This document shows positions 1-5,130 of a stretch of DNA of 5,130 bases, in pieces. The first letter of the stretch is position 1; each line of letters begins with the position of its first letter. Source of the stretch: Methanomicrobia archaeon (lineage in GTDB: Archaea > Methanobacteriota_B > Thermococci > Methanofastidiosales > NM3); contig DSAJ01000013.1 of the NCBI GenBank assembly GCA_011372835.1, positions 1 through 5,130 on the forward strand, in the 5' to 3' direction. Both the position numbers and the translations under genes were made by a program. The notes under the pieces are model-generated. The model made no database searches. It had not been told where the DNA came from and saw nothing but the letters and a program-made list of their open reading frames with translations.

Positions 1-2256
1 ATATATGTGTCGGGATATCCCGGCACCGGCCGCATGACCGCAGTGAAGGACTTTCTCGAGGTGGCATCAAGCGACAAGGAAGTGCCATCGGACTGGTGCT
101 ATGTCGCAAACTTCGACAACGAGTACGAGCCGCGTGCCATCGAACTGCCGCCCGGCATGGGAAAGAAGTTCAGGGAGGAGATGGCCTCGTTTGTCGAGGA
201 GGCAAAGCGCGTCCTGCCCGAGGCGTTCGAGGGAGAGGAGTACTCTTCACGCCGCGACCAGGTCGTCAAGGAGGCGACCAAGGAACGCAATCGCCTCTTC
301 GAGGAGATCAACAAGAAGGCGCAGTCTGAGGGCTTTACCATCCAGAGCGCGACCTCGGGGCTCATGGTGATCCCGCTCAAGGATGACGGGACGCCCATGA
401 GCGAGCAGGAGTTCCTCTCGCTCGACGAGGATACGCGAAAGGGTATCCAGAAGAAGCGCGAGGAGATATCCGAGGACCTGCGCAACGCGATGCACAAGCT
501 TCGCGGCATCGACAAGCAGGTCAACGAGAAGCTCAAGGAGCTCAACAAGGAGGTGGCGCTATTCACCATAGGCCACCTCGTCGAGGATATCAAGCAGACG
601 TTTAGTGACAATGAGGAGATCCTTGACTACATCAATGCGGTGCAAAACCACATCGTTGAAAACATCTTTGCATTCATCGTGGCCTCGAAGGGGCCAGAGC
701 AGCAAATCGGCGGTCATGGGGAACAGCAGACTCCTCCGGCCATACAACAGGCGATGCAGCAGGGCGAGCGCATCTTCAGGAAGTACGAGGTCAACGTCGT
801 CGTCGACAACTCGCAGACCGATGGCGCCCCCGTCATCGTCGAGTACAATCCAACCTACCAGAACCTCTTCGGCAAGATCGAGAAAGAGGCACAGTTCGGC
901 ATGCTCACAACGGACTTCACCCTCATCAAGCCAGGGGACTTCCACAAGGCAAACGGCGGCTACCTCGTCGTTGCCATCGAGGACATACTGAAAAATCCGC
1001 TCTCGTGGGAGAGCCTCAAGATGGCGATCAAGCAGCAAAAGGCCATCATCGAGGAGCCTGCGGAACGATTCGGCTATATCTCGGTCCGCGGCATCAAGCC
1101 ACAACCGATCCCTCTGTCGATCAAGGTCGTGCTCATCGGCACGCCGTACCTCTACCAGATGCTCTACAGCCTCGACCCCGACTTCAAGGAGCTCTTCAAG
1201 ATCAAGGCCGACTTCGACAGCAGCATGGACCGCACTGATGAAAATCTCATCGATTACGCCCGGTTCGTCTGCACGTTCTGCGACAAGGAAGGCCTGAATC
1301 ACATGGAGTCTGAAGCACTTTCCCGTCTCGTCGAGTACAGCTCCCGCCTGGCAAGCCTCCAGGACAAGCTCTCGACGCAGTTCGCGGAGATCGCCGACAT
1401 CATCCGCGAGGCGAACTATTATTCCACCCAGGACAATGCCAACAAGATCAGCGCTGACAACATCGAGAAGGCCATCAACGAGAAGATATACCGTTCGAAC
1501 CTCATAGAGGAGAAGATCCGCGAGATGTTCGAGCGAGGACAGATCATCCTTGAAACCGAGGGCACGAAGGTGGGACAGGCAAACGGCCTCTCGGTCATGA
1601 GCGTCGGCGACTATGCGTTCGGGCGTCCTTCACGCGTCACCGCAACTGTGGGCGTGGGCAAGGGCGGCGTCGTCGATATCGAGCGCGAGGCAGAGCTTGG
1701 CGGATCATCGCATACCAAGGGCGTGCTCATCATCGGCGGTTACCTCATGCAAAACTATGCCCAGAACAATCCGCTTGGCATCTCGGCACGGCTCGTCTTC
1801 GAGCAAAGCTACGGCGGGATCGACGGCGACAGCGCATCGAGCACGGAGCTCTACACGCTGCTCTCGGTGCTCTCGGGCGTTCCATTAAAGCAAAACATCG
1901 CCATCACTGGCTCCGTCAACCAGTACGGCGAGGTGCAACCGATCGGCGGCGTCAACGAGAAGATCGAGGGATTCTTCTCGTTTTGCAAGGTCAAGGGCCT
2001 GACCGGCAAACAGGGCGTCATGATACCTGCCTCCAACGTGCAAAACCTCATGCTAAAAGAGGAGGTCATCGAGGCCGTGCGCGACGGCTCGTTCCACATC
2101 TATGCCGTGGGCACGATCGACGAGGGGCTCGAGGTGCTCACCGACAGGAAAGCAGGCATACGACGAGAGGACGGGACGTTCGAGGAGGGCACCATACACC
2201 GCCTTGTGGAACAAAAGGTTCAGAACATGGCGCGAAACCTCAAGGACTTCACGTAA
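1..2256 (+). CDS. Lon-like AAA+ ATP-dependent protease (COG1067 / LonC-like type), 5'-truncated by window edge
   Basis: ATP-driven serine protease of the Lon superfamily, expected to unfold and degrade proteins in the cytosol. The frame is open to base 1, and the GTG at 7 lies inside the Walker A region (SGYPGTGRMT), so it is not the true start; roughly 50-70 N-terminal residues are probably missing. Numbering from that GTG: Walker A at about 2-11, with Arg where most P-loops have Lys; a charged helical coiled-coil-like insertion at about 50-200; a Walker B-like segment, NGGYLVVAIED, at 316-326; a sensor-1-like segment, VVLIGTP, at 374-380; and a conserved FKELFKIKADFD at 393-404. The C-terminal Lon protease domain (about 520-715) holds the Ser-Lys dyad: Ser609 in DGDSASS and Lys652 in GGVNEKIEG. 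No transmembrane segments are seen, unlike the membrane-anchored LonB usual in archaea. The Arg-type P-loop is, from memory, common in this subfamily, so ATPase activity is likely but not proven. The family call is firm; the exact subfamily name is less certain. Confidence 0.93.
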   Translation: MYVSGYPGTGRMTAVKDFLEVASSDKEVPSDWCYVANFDNEYEPRAIELPPGMGKKFREEMASFVEEAKRVLPEAFEGEEYSSRRDQVVKEATKERNRLFEEINKKAQSEGFTIQSATSGLMVIPLKDDGTPMSEQEFLSLDEDTRKGIQKKREEISEDLRNAMHKLRGIDKQVNEKLKELNKEVALFTIGHLVEDIKQTFSDNEEILDYINAVQNHIVENIFAFIVASKGPEQQIGGHGEQQTPPAIQQAMQQGERIFRKYEVNVVVDNSQTDGAPVIVEYNPTYQNLFGKIEKEAQFGMLTTDFTLIKPGDFHKANGGYLVVAIEDILKNPLSWESLKMAIKQQKAIIEEPAERFGYISVRGIKPQPIPLSIKVVLIGTPYLYQMLYSLDPDFKELFKIKADFDSSMDRTDENLIDYARFVCTFCDKEGLNHMESEALSRLVEYSSRLASLQDKLSTQFAEIADIIREANYYSTQDNANKISADNIEKAINEKIYRSNLIEEKIREMFERGQIILETEGTKVGQANGLSVMSVGDYAFGRPSRVTATVGVGKGGVVDIEREAELGGSSHTKGVLIIGGYLMQNYAQNNPLGISARLVFEQSYGGIDGDSASSTELYTLLSVLSGVPLKQNIAITGSVNQYGEVQPIGGVNEKIEGFFSFCKVKGLTGKQGVMIPASNVQNLMLKEEVIEAVRDGSFHIYAVGTIDEGLEVLTDRKAGIRREDGTFEEGTIHRLVEQKVQNMARNLKDFT

Positions 2257-2272
2257 GTGAGATAGCGCCTCG

Positions 2273-2300
2273 TTTTCTCTCTTTTTTCTCCTTCTCTTTT
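2273..2300 (+). terminator. T-rich archaeal-type terminator after the lon-like gene
   Basis: This 28-base stretch, starting 16 bases after the stop codon, is entirely pyrimidine and mostly T, with runs of four, six and four T. No stem-loop precedes it. Oligo-T tracts on the coding strand are the usual intrinsic termination signal in archaea, so it probably ends the lon-like transcript before the heliorhodopsin gene. Some read-through is possible. Confidence 0.6.
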
Positions 2301-2323
2301 ATTATATCCTCATTGCTATCTTA

Positions 2324-2340
2324 AAGACAAAATTAATATA
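2324..2340 (+). promoter_or_regulatory. Archaeal BRE/TATA promoter of the heliorhodopsin gene, probably leaderless
   Basis: The TATA-like octamer TTAATATA lies at 2333-2340, preceded by the purine-rich AAGACAAAA (2324-2332), which could serve as the TFB-recognition element. The octamer is centred about 24 bases before the ATG at 2360. Archaeal transcription usually starts about 25 bases downstream of the TATA centre, so the transcript would begin at or beside the start codon. No Shine-Dalgarno sequence is seen between 2341 and 2359, which agrees with a leaderless mRNA. The placement is inferred from spacing and composition. Confidence 0.6.
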
Positions 2341-2359
2341 GTCTCAGAGCCTATACGCT

Positions 2360-3154
2360 ATGATGAGCAATTCTACTAATGAGGATGTACCCGAATCCGT
2401 ATTTTCAGGGCTCAGGAAGTTCAACGCGTTCATGGGCGCGCTGCACCTGGTACAGTCGATCGTGCTCTATGCCGTCAGCAACGACTTTGCCTTGCCGCTC
2501 AAGACGTTCTATCTGAACTACAGCTCTTCGACCCAGTCACTCGAGACGGTGGCAAACGAGGTGGCCATGGTCCGTCTTGGCCCGGGGATCGCACTGTTTC
2601 TCTTCATCTCCGCCGTTGCGCACTTCACGCTCGCATCGCCGTGGGGGTACGGATGGTACAAGCGCAATCTCAAGCGCCATATCAACTATCTGCGCTGGTA
2701 CGAGTATGCCATAAGCTCGTCGGTGATGATCGTCATCATAGCGATGCTCACAGGCGTATACGACATCGCGGCGCTCATTCCCATATTCATTGCGAATGCG
2801 TGCATGAATCTGTTCGGACTGGGCATGGAGCTTTTGAATCAGCATACTAAAAAGACCAACTGGTCGCTCTATATCTTCGGCTGCATCGCCGGCGCGGCAC
2901 CGTGGATCGTCATCGCTATGCACCTCTCGGGCGCTGGCGGCGACGGCGGCGGTGTCCCGACGTTCGTATACTACATCTTCTTCACGATCTTCGTCTTCTT
3001 CATGAGCTTCGCTGCCAACATGGTGCTCCAGTACATGGAGAAGGGGCCATGGAAGAGCTACTACTTTGGCGAGAAGATGTATATCGTGCTCAGCCTCGTT
3101 GCCAAGACGGCGCTTGCATGGCAGGTCTTCTTCGGAACGCTTCGTCCCGTGTAG
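2360..3154 (+). CDS. Heliorhodopsin (retinal-binding seven-helix membrane protein)
   Basis: Complete 264-residue heliorhodopsin, within the family's usual length (about 250-270). Likely helices: 21-41, 70-92, 110-133, 136-160, 168-190, 200-225 and 237-260. Diagnostic residues: Lys249 in SLVAKTALAWQ, the retinal Schiff-base lysine of helix 7, with Ser245 one turn before it; Glu115 in RWYEYAISSS, matching the counterion glutamate (E107 in the founding member 48C12); His29 in LHLVQS and His88 in AHFTLASP, matching pocket histidines H23 and H80. The long segment between helices 1 and 2 (about 42-69) matches the extended A-B loop. FIFGCIAG-type and GTLRP-type family signatures are also visible. 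There is no signal peptide; in this family the N-terminus faces the cytoplasm, opposite to type-1 rhodopsins. Members show slow photocycles and generally do not pump ions, so a light-sensing or regulatory role is likely, with no partner evident here. Two tandem ATGs (2360, 2363) could be the start; both suit the TATA spacing. No retinal-synthesis gene lies nearby. The loop at 190-199 is unusually glycine-rich. Confidence 0.95.
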   Translation: MMSNSTNEDVPESVFSGLRKFNAFMGALHLVQSIVLYAVSNDFALPLKTFYLNYSSSTQSLETVANEVAMVRLGPGIALFLFISAVAHFTLASPWGYGWYKRNLKRHINYLRWYEYAISSSVMIVIIAMLTGVYDIAALIPIFIANACMNLFGLGMELLNQHTKKTNWSLYIFGCIAGAAPWIVIAMHLSGAGGDGGGVPTFVYYIFFTIFVFFMSFAANMVLQYMEKGPWKSYYFGEKMYIVLSLVAKTALAWQVFFGTLRPV

Positions 3155-3161
3155 TCCCGCC

Positions 3162-3178
3162 ATTTTTTTCTTTCTTTT
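3162..3178 (+). terminator. T-tract terminator after heliorhodopsin, touching the convergent aminopeptidase stop
   Basis: Seven T, then three T, then four T, each separated by C, begin 8 bases after the heliorhodopsin stop. There is no hairpin, as expected for archaeal intrinsic termination. The tract overlaps the last two bases of the aminopeptidase stop codon on the other strand, and a further run of seven T (3182-3188) sits inside the aminopeptidase's final lysine codons. No comparable T-run is seen on the minus strand just beyond the aminopeptidase stop. Confidence 0.6.
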
Positions 3179-4607
3179 ACGTTTTTTTCCACTCGAGGAA
3201 AGCCTTGTATGCCCGCTTTGCCGTCAGCAGGTCCACCTTGGATGAGACCTCAAACGACGAGTGCATCGAGAGCACGGGCGGTCCCGAGTCGATCGTCTCG
3301 ATACCAAGCTTTGAGAGGAACTTGGCCACCGTTCCGCCGCCCCCCTCGTCGACCTTGCCAAGCTCGGCAGCCTGCCAGCGGACGCCGGCGGCGTTGAAGA
3401 TCGAGCGGATGTGGGACACGTATTCGGCGTTGGCGTCGTTGGCGTTGTACTTGCCGCTCTTACCCGTGTACTTCGTGAGCGCGATGCCGTATCCGAGGCG
3501 CGGGGCGTTGTTGTGCTCATGGACGTCAGGGAAGTTCGGGTTGATACCCCCGGCCACGTCGGCCGAGAGGGCTCGCGCGTTCATGAACGCGTTGAGCATC
3601 GAAAGGTCGCGGTACTCGCCTGAGAGTGCAAGCAGGCGCGCGACGATCCACGAGAAGAACGAGCTTTGCATCGACGTGCTTCCCTCGCTGCCTATCTCTT
3701 CCTTGTCGGCCAGGAGCACGAGGGCCGTCTGTGCCGGCGCTTGTTCGAGCTCGAAGAGTGCCTGGACCGAGGTGAACGCGCAGATGCGGTCGTCCTGACC
3801 ATAGGCGCCTATCATGCTGCGGTCGATGCCCACGTCGCGAGCCCTGCCGGCCGGCACCGCCTCGATCTCCGCCGAGACGAAATCCTCCTCGGTGAGCCCG
3901 TAGCGCTCGTTGAGCAGCGCGAGGGCGTAGCGCTTGACCGCCTCCTTCGTGTCGTCACCAGGGTAGGGAATGCTCGAGAAGAGGATGTTTAGCTCCTCGC
4001 CCTTGATGACATCAGGGGTCTTGCGCTCGTACTGCACCTGCTTGGCGAGATGGATCAGGATGTCGTTGACGGTAAAGACCGGGTCGTCCTCGTCCTCGCC
4101 GATTGAGAACCGAAGGCGCTTTCCGTCCTGCATATAGACCACGCCGTGCAGAGCAAGGGGTATCGATGCGAACTGGTACTTCTTCATGCCGCCGTAGTAG
4201 TGAGTCTTGAGAAGCGTGAACTTTTCCTTCTCGATGAGGGGATTGGGCTTGAGGTCGAGCCTGGGCGAGTCGACGTGCGATGCGATGAGCGAGAATCCCT
4301 GCGTCAGGGGCGCCGTCCCCATGATGCCGAGAAGGATGTTTTTTTCCTTGTTCTTTACGTAGAATCGCTCTCCGGCGGGCGAGGTGTCTGAGCCCTGATA
4401 TTTTTTCTCGAGCTCATCGAGCGGGATGAATCCACGTTCGAGTGCCATCGCTTCCGTGGTCCGTACCGCCTCGCGTTCGGTCTTTGCTTCGTCCAGGTAA
4501 CGCTTGTAGTGGGTCACGAGCGTTTCCATTTCCTTCTTGTCACTATCGGAGAGCGAGTTCCACAAAGACTCTCTCCGTAATTTGAAATCATCCTTTTTAT
4601 GATCCAT
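3177..4607 (-). CDS. M18 family zinc aminopeptidase (aspartyl aminopeptidase / aminopeptidase I type)
   Basis: Complete 476-residue M18 metallo-aminopeptidase, which removes N-terminal residues (acidic ones in several members) from peptides in the cytosol. Characterised relatives form tetrahedral dodecamers with two metal ions per active site. By comparison with human DNPEP and yeast Ape1: His111 in SHVDSPRLD (metal ligand) with Asp113 (catalytic support); Asp272 in YGQDDR (bridging ligand); Glu303 (general base) and Glu304 (ligand) in DKEEIGSEGS; Asp350 in SADVAGGINPNF; His449 in SMHSSFE. All are present, so the enzyme should be active. The N-terminal part, with a TEREAV segment near 43-48, resembles the bacterial/Thermotoga-type aminopeptidase I branch; I cannot set the substrate preference from sequence. 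There is no signal peptide. The ATG at 4607 is chosen because it gives the full N-terminal helix region and has a weak AAGGA ribosome-binding site 10 bases upstream. The gene converges on heliorhodopsin with a 22-base gap and diverges from the Nfu-like gene. Confidence 0.95.
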   Translation of the reverse strand: MDHKKDDFKLRRESLWNSLSDSDKKEMETLVTHYKRYLDEAKTEREAVRTTEAMALERGFIPLDELEKKYQGSDTSPAGERFYVKNKEKNILLGIMGTAPLTQGFSLIASHVDSPRLDLKPNPLIEKEKFTLLKTHYYGGMKKYQFASIPLALHGVVYMQDGKRLRFSIGEDEDDPVFTVNDILIHLAKQVQYERKTPDVIKGEELNILFSSIPYPGDDTKEAVKRYALALLNERYGLTEEDFVSAEIEAVPAGRARDVGIDRSMIGAYGQDDRICAFTSVQALFELEQAPAQTALVLLADKEEIGSEGSTSMQSSFFSWIVARLLALSGEYRDLSMLNAFMNARALSADVAGGINPNFPDVHEHNNAPRLGYGIALTKYTGKSGKYNANDANAEYVSHIRSIFNAAGVRWQAAELGKVDEGGGGTVAKFLSKLGIETIDSGPPVLSMHSSFEVSSKVDLLTAKRAYKAFLEWKKT

Positions 4608-4617
4608 GTGGTCATCA

Positions 4618-4622
4618 TCCTT
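4618..4622 (-). promoter_or_regulatory. Weak ribosome-binding site for the M18 aminopeptidase
   Basis: On the minus strand AAGGA, followed by TGATGA, lies 10 bases before the ATG at 4607. It partly matches the anti-Shine-Dalgarno sequence and supports this start. Two tandem ATGs just downstream of it are in a different frame and lead only to a shadow frame. Confidence 0.4.
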
Positions 4623-4659
4623 TCAGCAGGTGCATGTTGATACATTCCCTGTACAGACA

Positions 4660-4691
4660 ATGCACAAAAAGGTTTGTACGTATTTGTGCAT
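4660..4691. repeat. Perfect 9-base inverted repeat, candidate operator or leader hairpin
   Basis: ATGCACAAA (4660-4668) and TTTGTGCAT (4683-4691) are exact reverse complements separated by 14 bases. Arm centres are 23 bases apart, about two helical turns, which would suit a dimeric DNA-binding regulator on one face of the helix. If the aminopeptidase transcript starts near 4706 (from the TATA-like element at 4731-4738), the repeat would instead lie in its 5' leader and could form a 9-bp RNA stem with a 14-base loop about 50 bases before the start codon. The symmetry is seen directly; the function is inferred. Confidence 0.55.
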
Positions 4692-4730
4692 CGTTTTCCG
4701 TGTGCTTCACGTGCCTCTATGCCTGCCATC

Positions 4731-4738
4731 TTATATAA
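4731..4738. promoter_or_regulatory. Palindromic TATA-like element TTATATAA, possible promoter for either strand
   Basis: The octamer is its own reverse complement, so sequence alone does not give direction. Read on the minus strand it would start transcription near 4706-4710 and give the aminopeptidase mRNA a leader of about 100 bases. Read on the plus strand it would start near 4760, upstream of only a 16-codon ORF (4773-4823). The minus-strand reading is preferred because a real gene lies there and no better minus-strand TATA box is seen closer to it. Confidence 0.45.
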
Positions 4739-4740
4739 CC

Positions 4741-4758
4741 CATACTCGAAGGAGTATG
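4741..4758. repeat. Perfect 7-base dyad beside the TATA-like element, candidate operator
   Basis: CATACTC (4741-4747) and GAGTATG (4752-4758) are exact reverse complements around a GAAG centre, giving an 18-base dyad two bases from the TATA-like element. For a minus-strand promoter it would cover the position where TFB binds, so an occupying protein could block or aid recruitment. It is also compatible with an RNA hairpin with a four-base loop. No T-tract follows it on the plus strand, so it does not look like a bacterial-type terminator. Confidence 0.5.
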
Positions 4759-4898
4759 TATCACGAAGTGAGATGTGGAACTTCCTCTTCGTCCTTTGCA
4801 GGTCCCAATCGATCATGGGCTAATAACGATACACCGAGGATTACGTACCGTTTTCCATCATAGACATGAATGCCGACAAGCAGGAGGCCGGCCATACA

Positions 4899-4913
4899 GA
4901 AACCTTTTTAATA
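4899..4913 (+). promoter_or_regulatory. Archaeal BRE/TATA promoter of the Nfu-like gene
   Basis: TTTTTAATA (4905-4913) follows GAAACC (4899-4904), a plausible TFB-recognition element. The box is centred about 35 bases before the ATG at 4944, predicting a start near 4935 and a leader of about 9 bases. A second TATA-like stretch, TTTATAT (4925-4931), is centred only 16 bases from that ATG, too close to drive it. A GGTG at 4937-4940 could pair with 16S rRNA and has better spacing to the second ATG (4947) than to the first. Confidence 0.5.
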
Positions 4914-4943
4914 GCTTCGTTTCCTTTATATGATACGGTGCAA

Positions 4944-5130
4944 ATGATGAACAAACAAGAAGTACAAAAGGTTCTAGACAGGGTACGACCCATGCTTCAG
5001 GCTGATGGCGGCGATGTTGAGCTCGTCGATGTGGACGAGGGGACCGGTCAGGTCAAGGTACGCCTCACAGGAGCATGCGGCGGCTGCCCCATGTCACAAC
5101 TCACCCTCAAGATGGGGATCGAGTCGGAAC
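4944..5130 (+). CDS. NifU C-terminal-domain (Nfu-type) Fe-S cluster scaffold protein, 3'-truncated by window edge
   Basis: The first 62 residues of a small protein matching the NifU C-terminal domain, which binds an Fe-S cluster through a CxxC motif and passes it to target proteins in the cytosol. The visible part begins with a helix (VQKVLDRVRPMLQ, 7-19), then the family signature ADGGDVELVDVD (20-31), a strand (QVKVRLTG, 36-43) and the cluster-binding CGGC (Cys45 and Cys48) followed by PMSQLTLKMGIE. Stand-alone members are usually about 70-100 residues, so perhaps 10-35 residues are missing on the right. Two tandem ATGs (4944, 4947) are candidate starts. The frame is also open upstream to an ATG at 4866, which would add 26 residues, but that extension would overlap the predicted promoter and lies outside the known domain, so the later start is preferred. 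No nif, suf or isc partner is visible. Confidence 0.93.
   Translation, partial: MMNKQEVQKVLDRVRPMLQADGGDVELVDVDEGTGQVKVRLTGACGGCPMSQLTLKMGIESE

Larger units (their letters stand above)
4608..4943. other. Divergent intergenic control region between the M18 and Nfu-like genes
   Basis: This 336-base region is AT-richer than the flanking genes and holds no convincing protein gene or tRNA. It contains two perfect inverted repeats (4660-4691 and 4741-4758), a palindromic TATA-like element (4731-4738), weaker dyads at 4763-4792 (ACGAAG/CTTCGT, with nested GAAGT/ACTTC), and TATA-like boxes at 4905-4913 and 4925-4931. Frames that cross it on either strand run through these elements and resemble no known family. 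It most likely carries the promoters of both flanking genes plus regulator-binding sites. Confidence 0.6.

Noticed and set aside
559..1302. Minus-strand 247-codon frame inside the lon-like gene
   Set aside because: Its Leu/Asp/Val-rich translation without motifs is typical of the antisense of a GC-rich gene, and the Lon-like frame covers it completely.
2902..3798. Plus-strand 298-codon frame spanning the end of heliorhodopsin and the aminopeptidase
   Set aside because: It is a shadow of two genes with full catalytic signatures in other frames; its own translation has no domain and is Arg/Ser/Pro-rich, as expected for out-of-frame GC-rich sequence.
4514..4816. Minus-strand 100-codon frame overlapping the aminopeptidase start
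   Set aside because: It overlaps the well-supported M18 N-terminus in another frame, runs through both inverted repeats and the TATA-like element, and resembles no known family.
4804..4819. CCCA/TGGG small dyad
   Set aside because: Arms of only four bases are expected by chance and no neighbouring element supports a function.
4606..4863. Plus-strand 85-codon frame across the intergenic region
   Set aside because: It starts inside the M18 start codon region on the opposite strand, spans the regulatory elements, and has a low-complexity Ser/Arg/Cys-rich composition without recognisable motifs.
4882..4887. AGGAGG, a strong Shine-Dalgarno-like sequence
   Set aside because: No start codon follows at suitable spacing; the Nfu-like ATG is more than 50 bases away, so the match is probably incidental.

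Overview
The window looks archaeal, most likely Euryarchaeota and possibly Thermoplasmata. The basis is AT-rich TATA-like boxes (TTAATATA, TTTTTAATA) about 24-35 bases upstream of start codons, weak or absent Shine-Dalgarno sequences, pyrimidine/T-rich tracts without hairpins after genes, and a heliorhodopsin of the kind known from Thermoplasmatales. Lineage is an inference; there is no rRNA or other phylogenetic marker here. Coding sequence is moderately GC-rich with clearly AT-richer gaps.

Layout from left to right. (1) Positions 1-2256, plus strand: the 3' nine-tenths or so of a soluble Lon-like AAA+ protease, cut by the left edge just before its Walker A motif. (2) Positions 2257-2359: a T-rich termination tract followed by a TATA-like promoter. 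(3) Positions 2360-3154, plus strand: a complete heliorhodopsin with the Schiff-base lysine, the counterion glutamate and both conserved pocket histidines. (4) Positions 3177-4607, minus strand: a complete M18 (aspartyl/lysyl type) zinc aminopeptidase, convergent with the heliorhodopsin and only 22 bases from it. (5) Positions 4608-4943: a 336-base divergent intergenic region with two perfect inverted repeats, a palindromic TATA-like element and a second TATA-like box. (6) Positions 4944-5130, plus strand: the start of a NifU C-terminal-domain (Nfu-type) Fe-S scaffold protein, cut by the right edge.

The genes do not form an obvious operon. Each appears to be its own transcription unit: the lon-like gene and the heliorhodopsin gene share a strand but are separated by a terminator-like tract and a new promoter, and the other two diverge from a shared control region. 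Lon-like protease and M18 aminopeptidase could act in sequence in protein turnover (endoproteolysis, then peptide trimming), but that is a general functional link, not one the sequence proves.

The most notable content is the heliorhodopsin, a microbial rhodopsin family with inverted membrane topology whose function is still poorly understood, and the dyad-rich control region between the aminopeptidase and the Nfu-like gene. No retinal-biosynthesis gene, CRISPR array, tRNA, rRNA or mobile element is visible.
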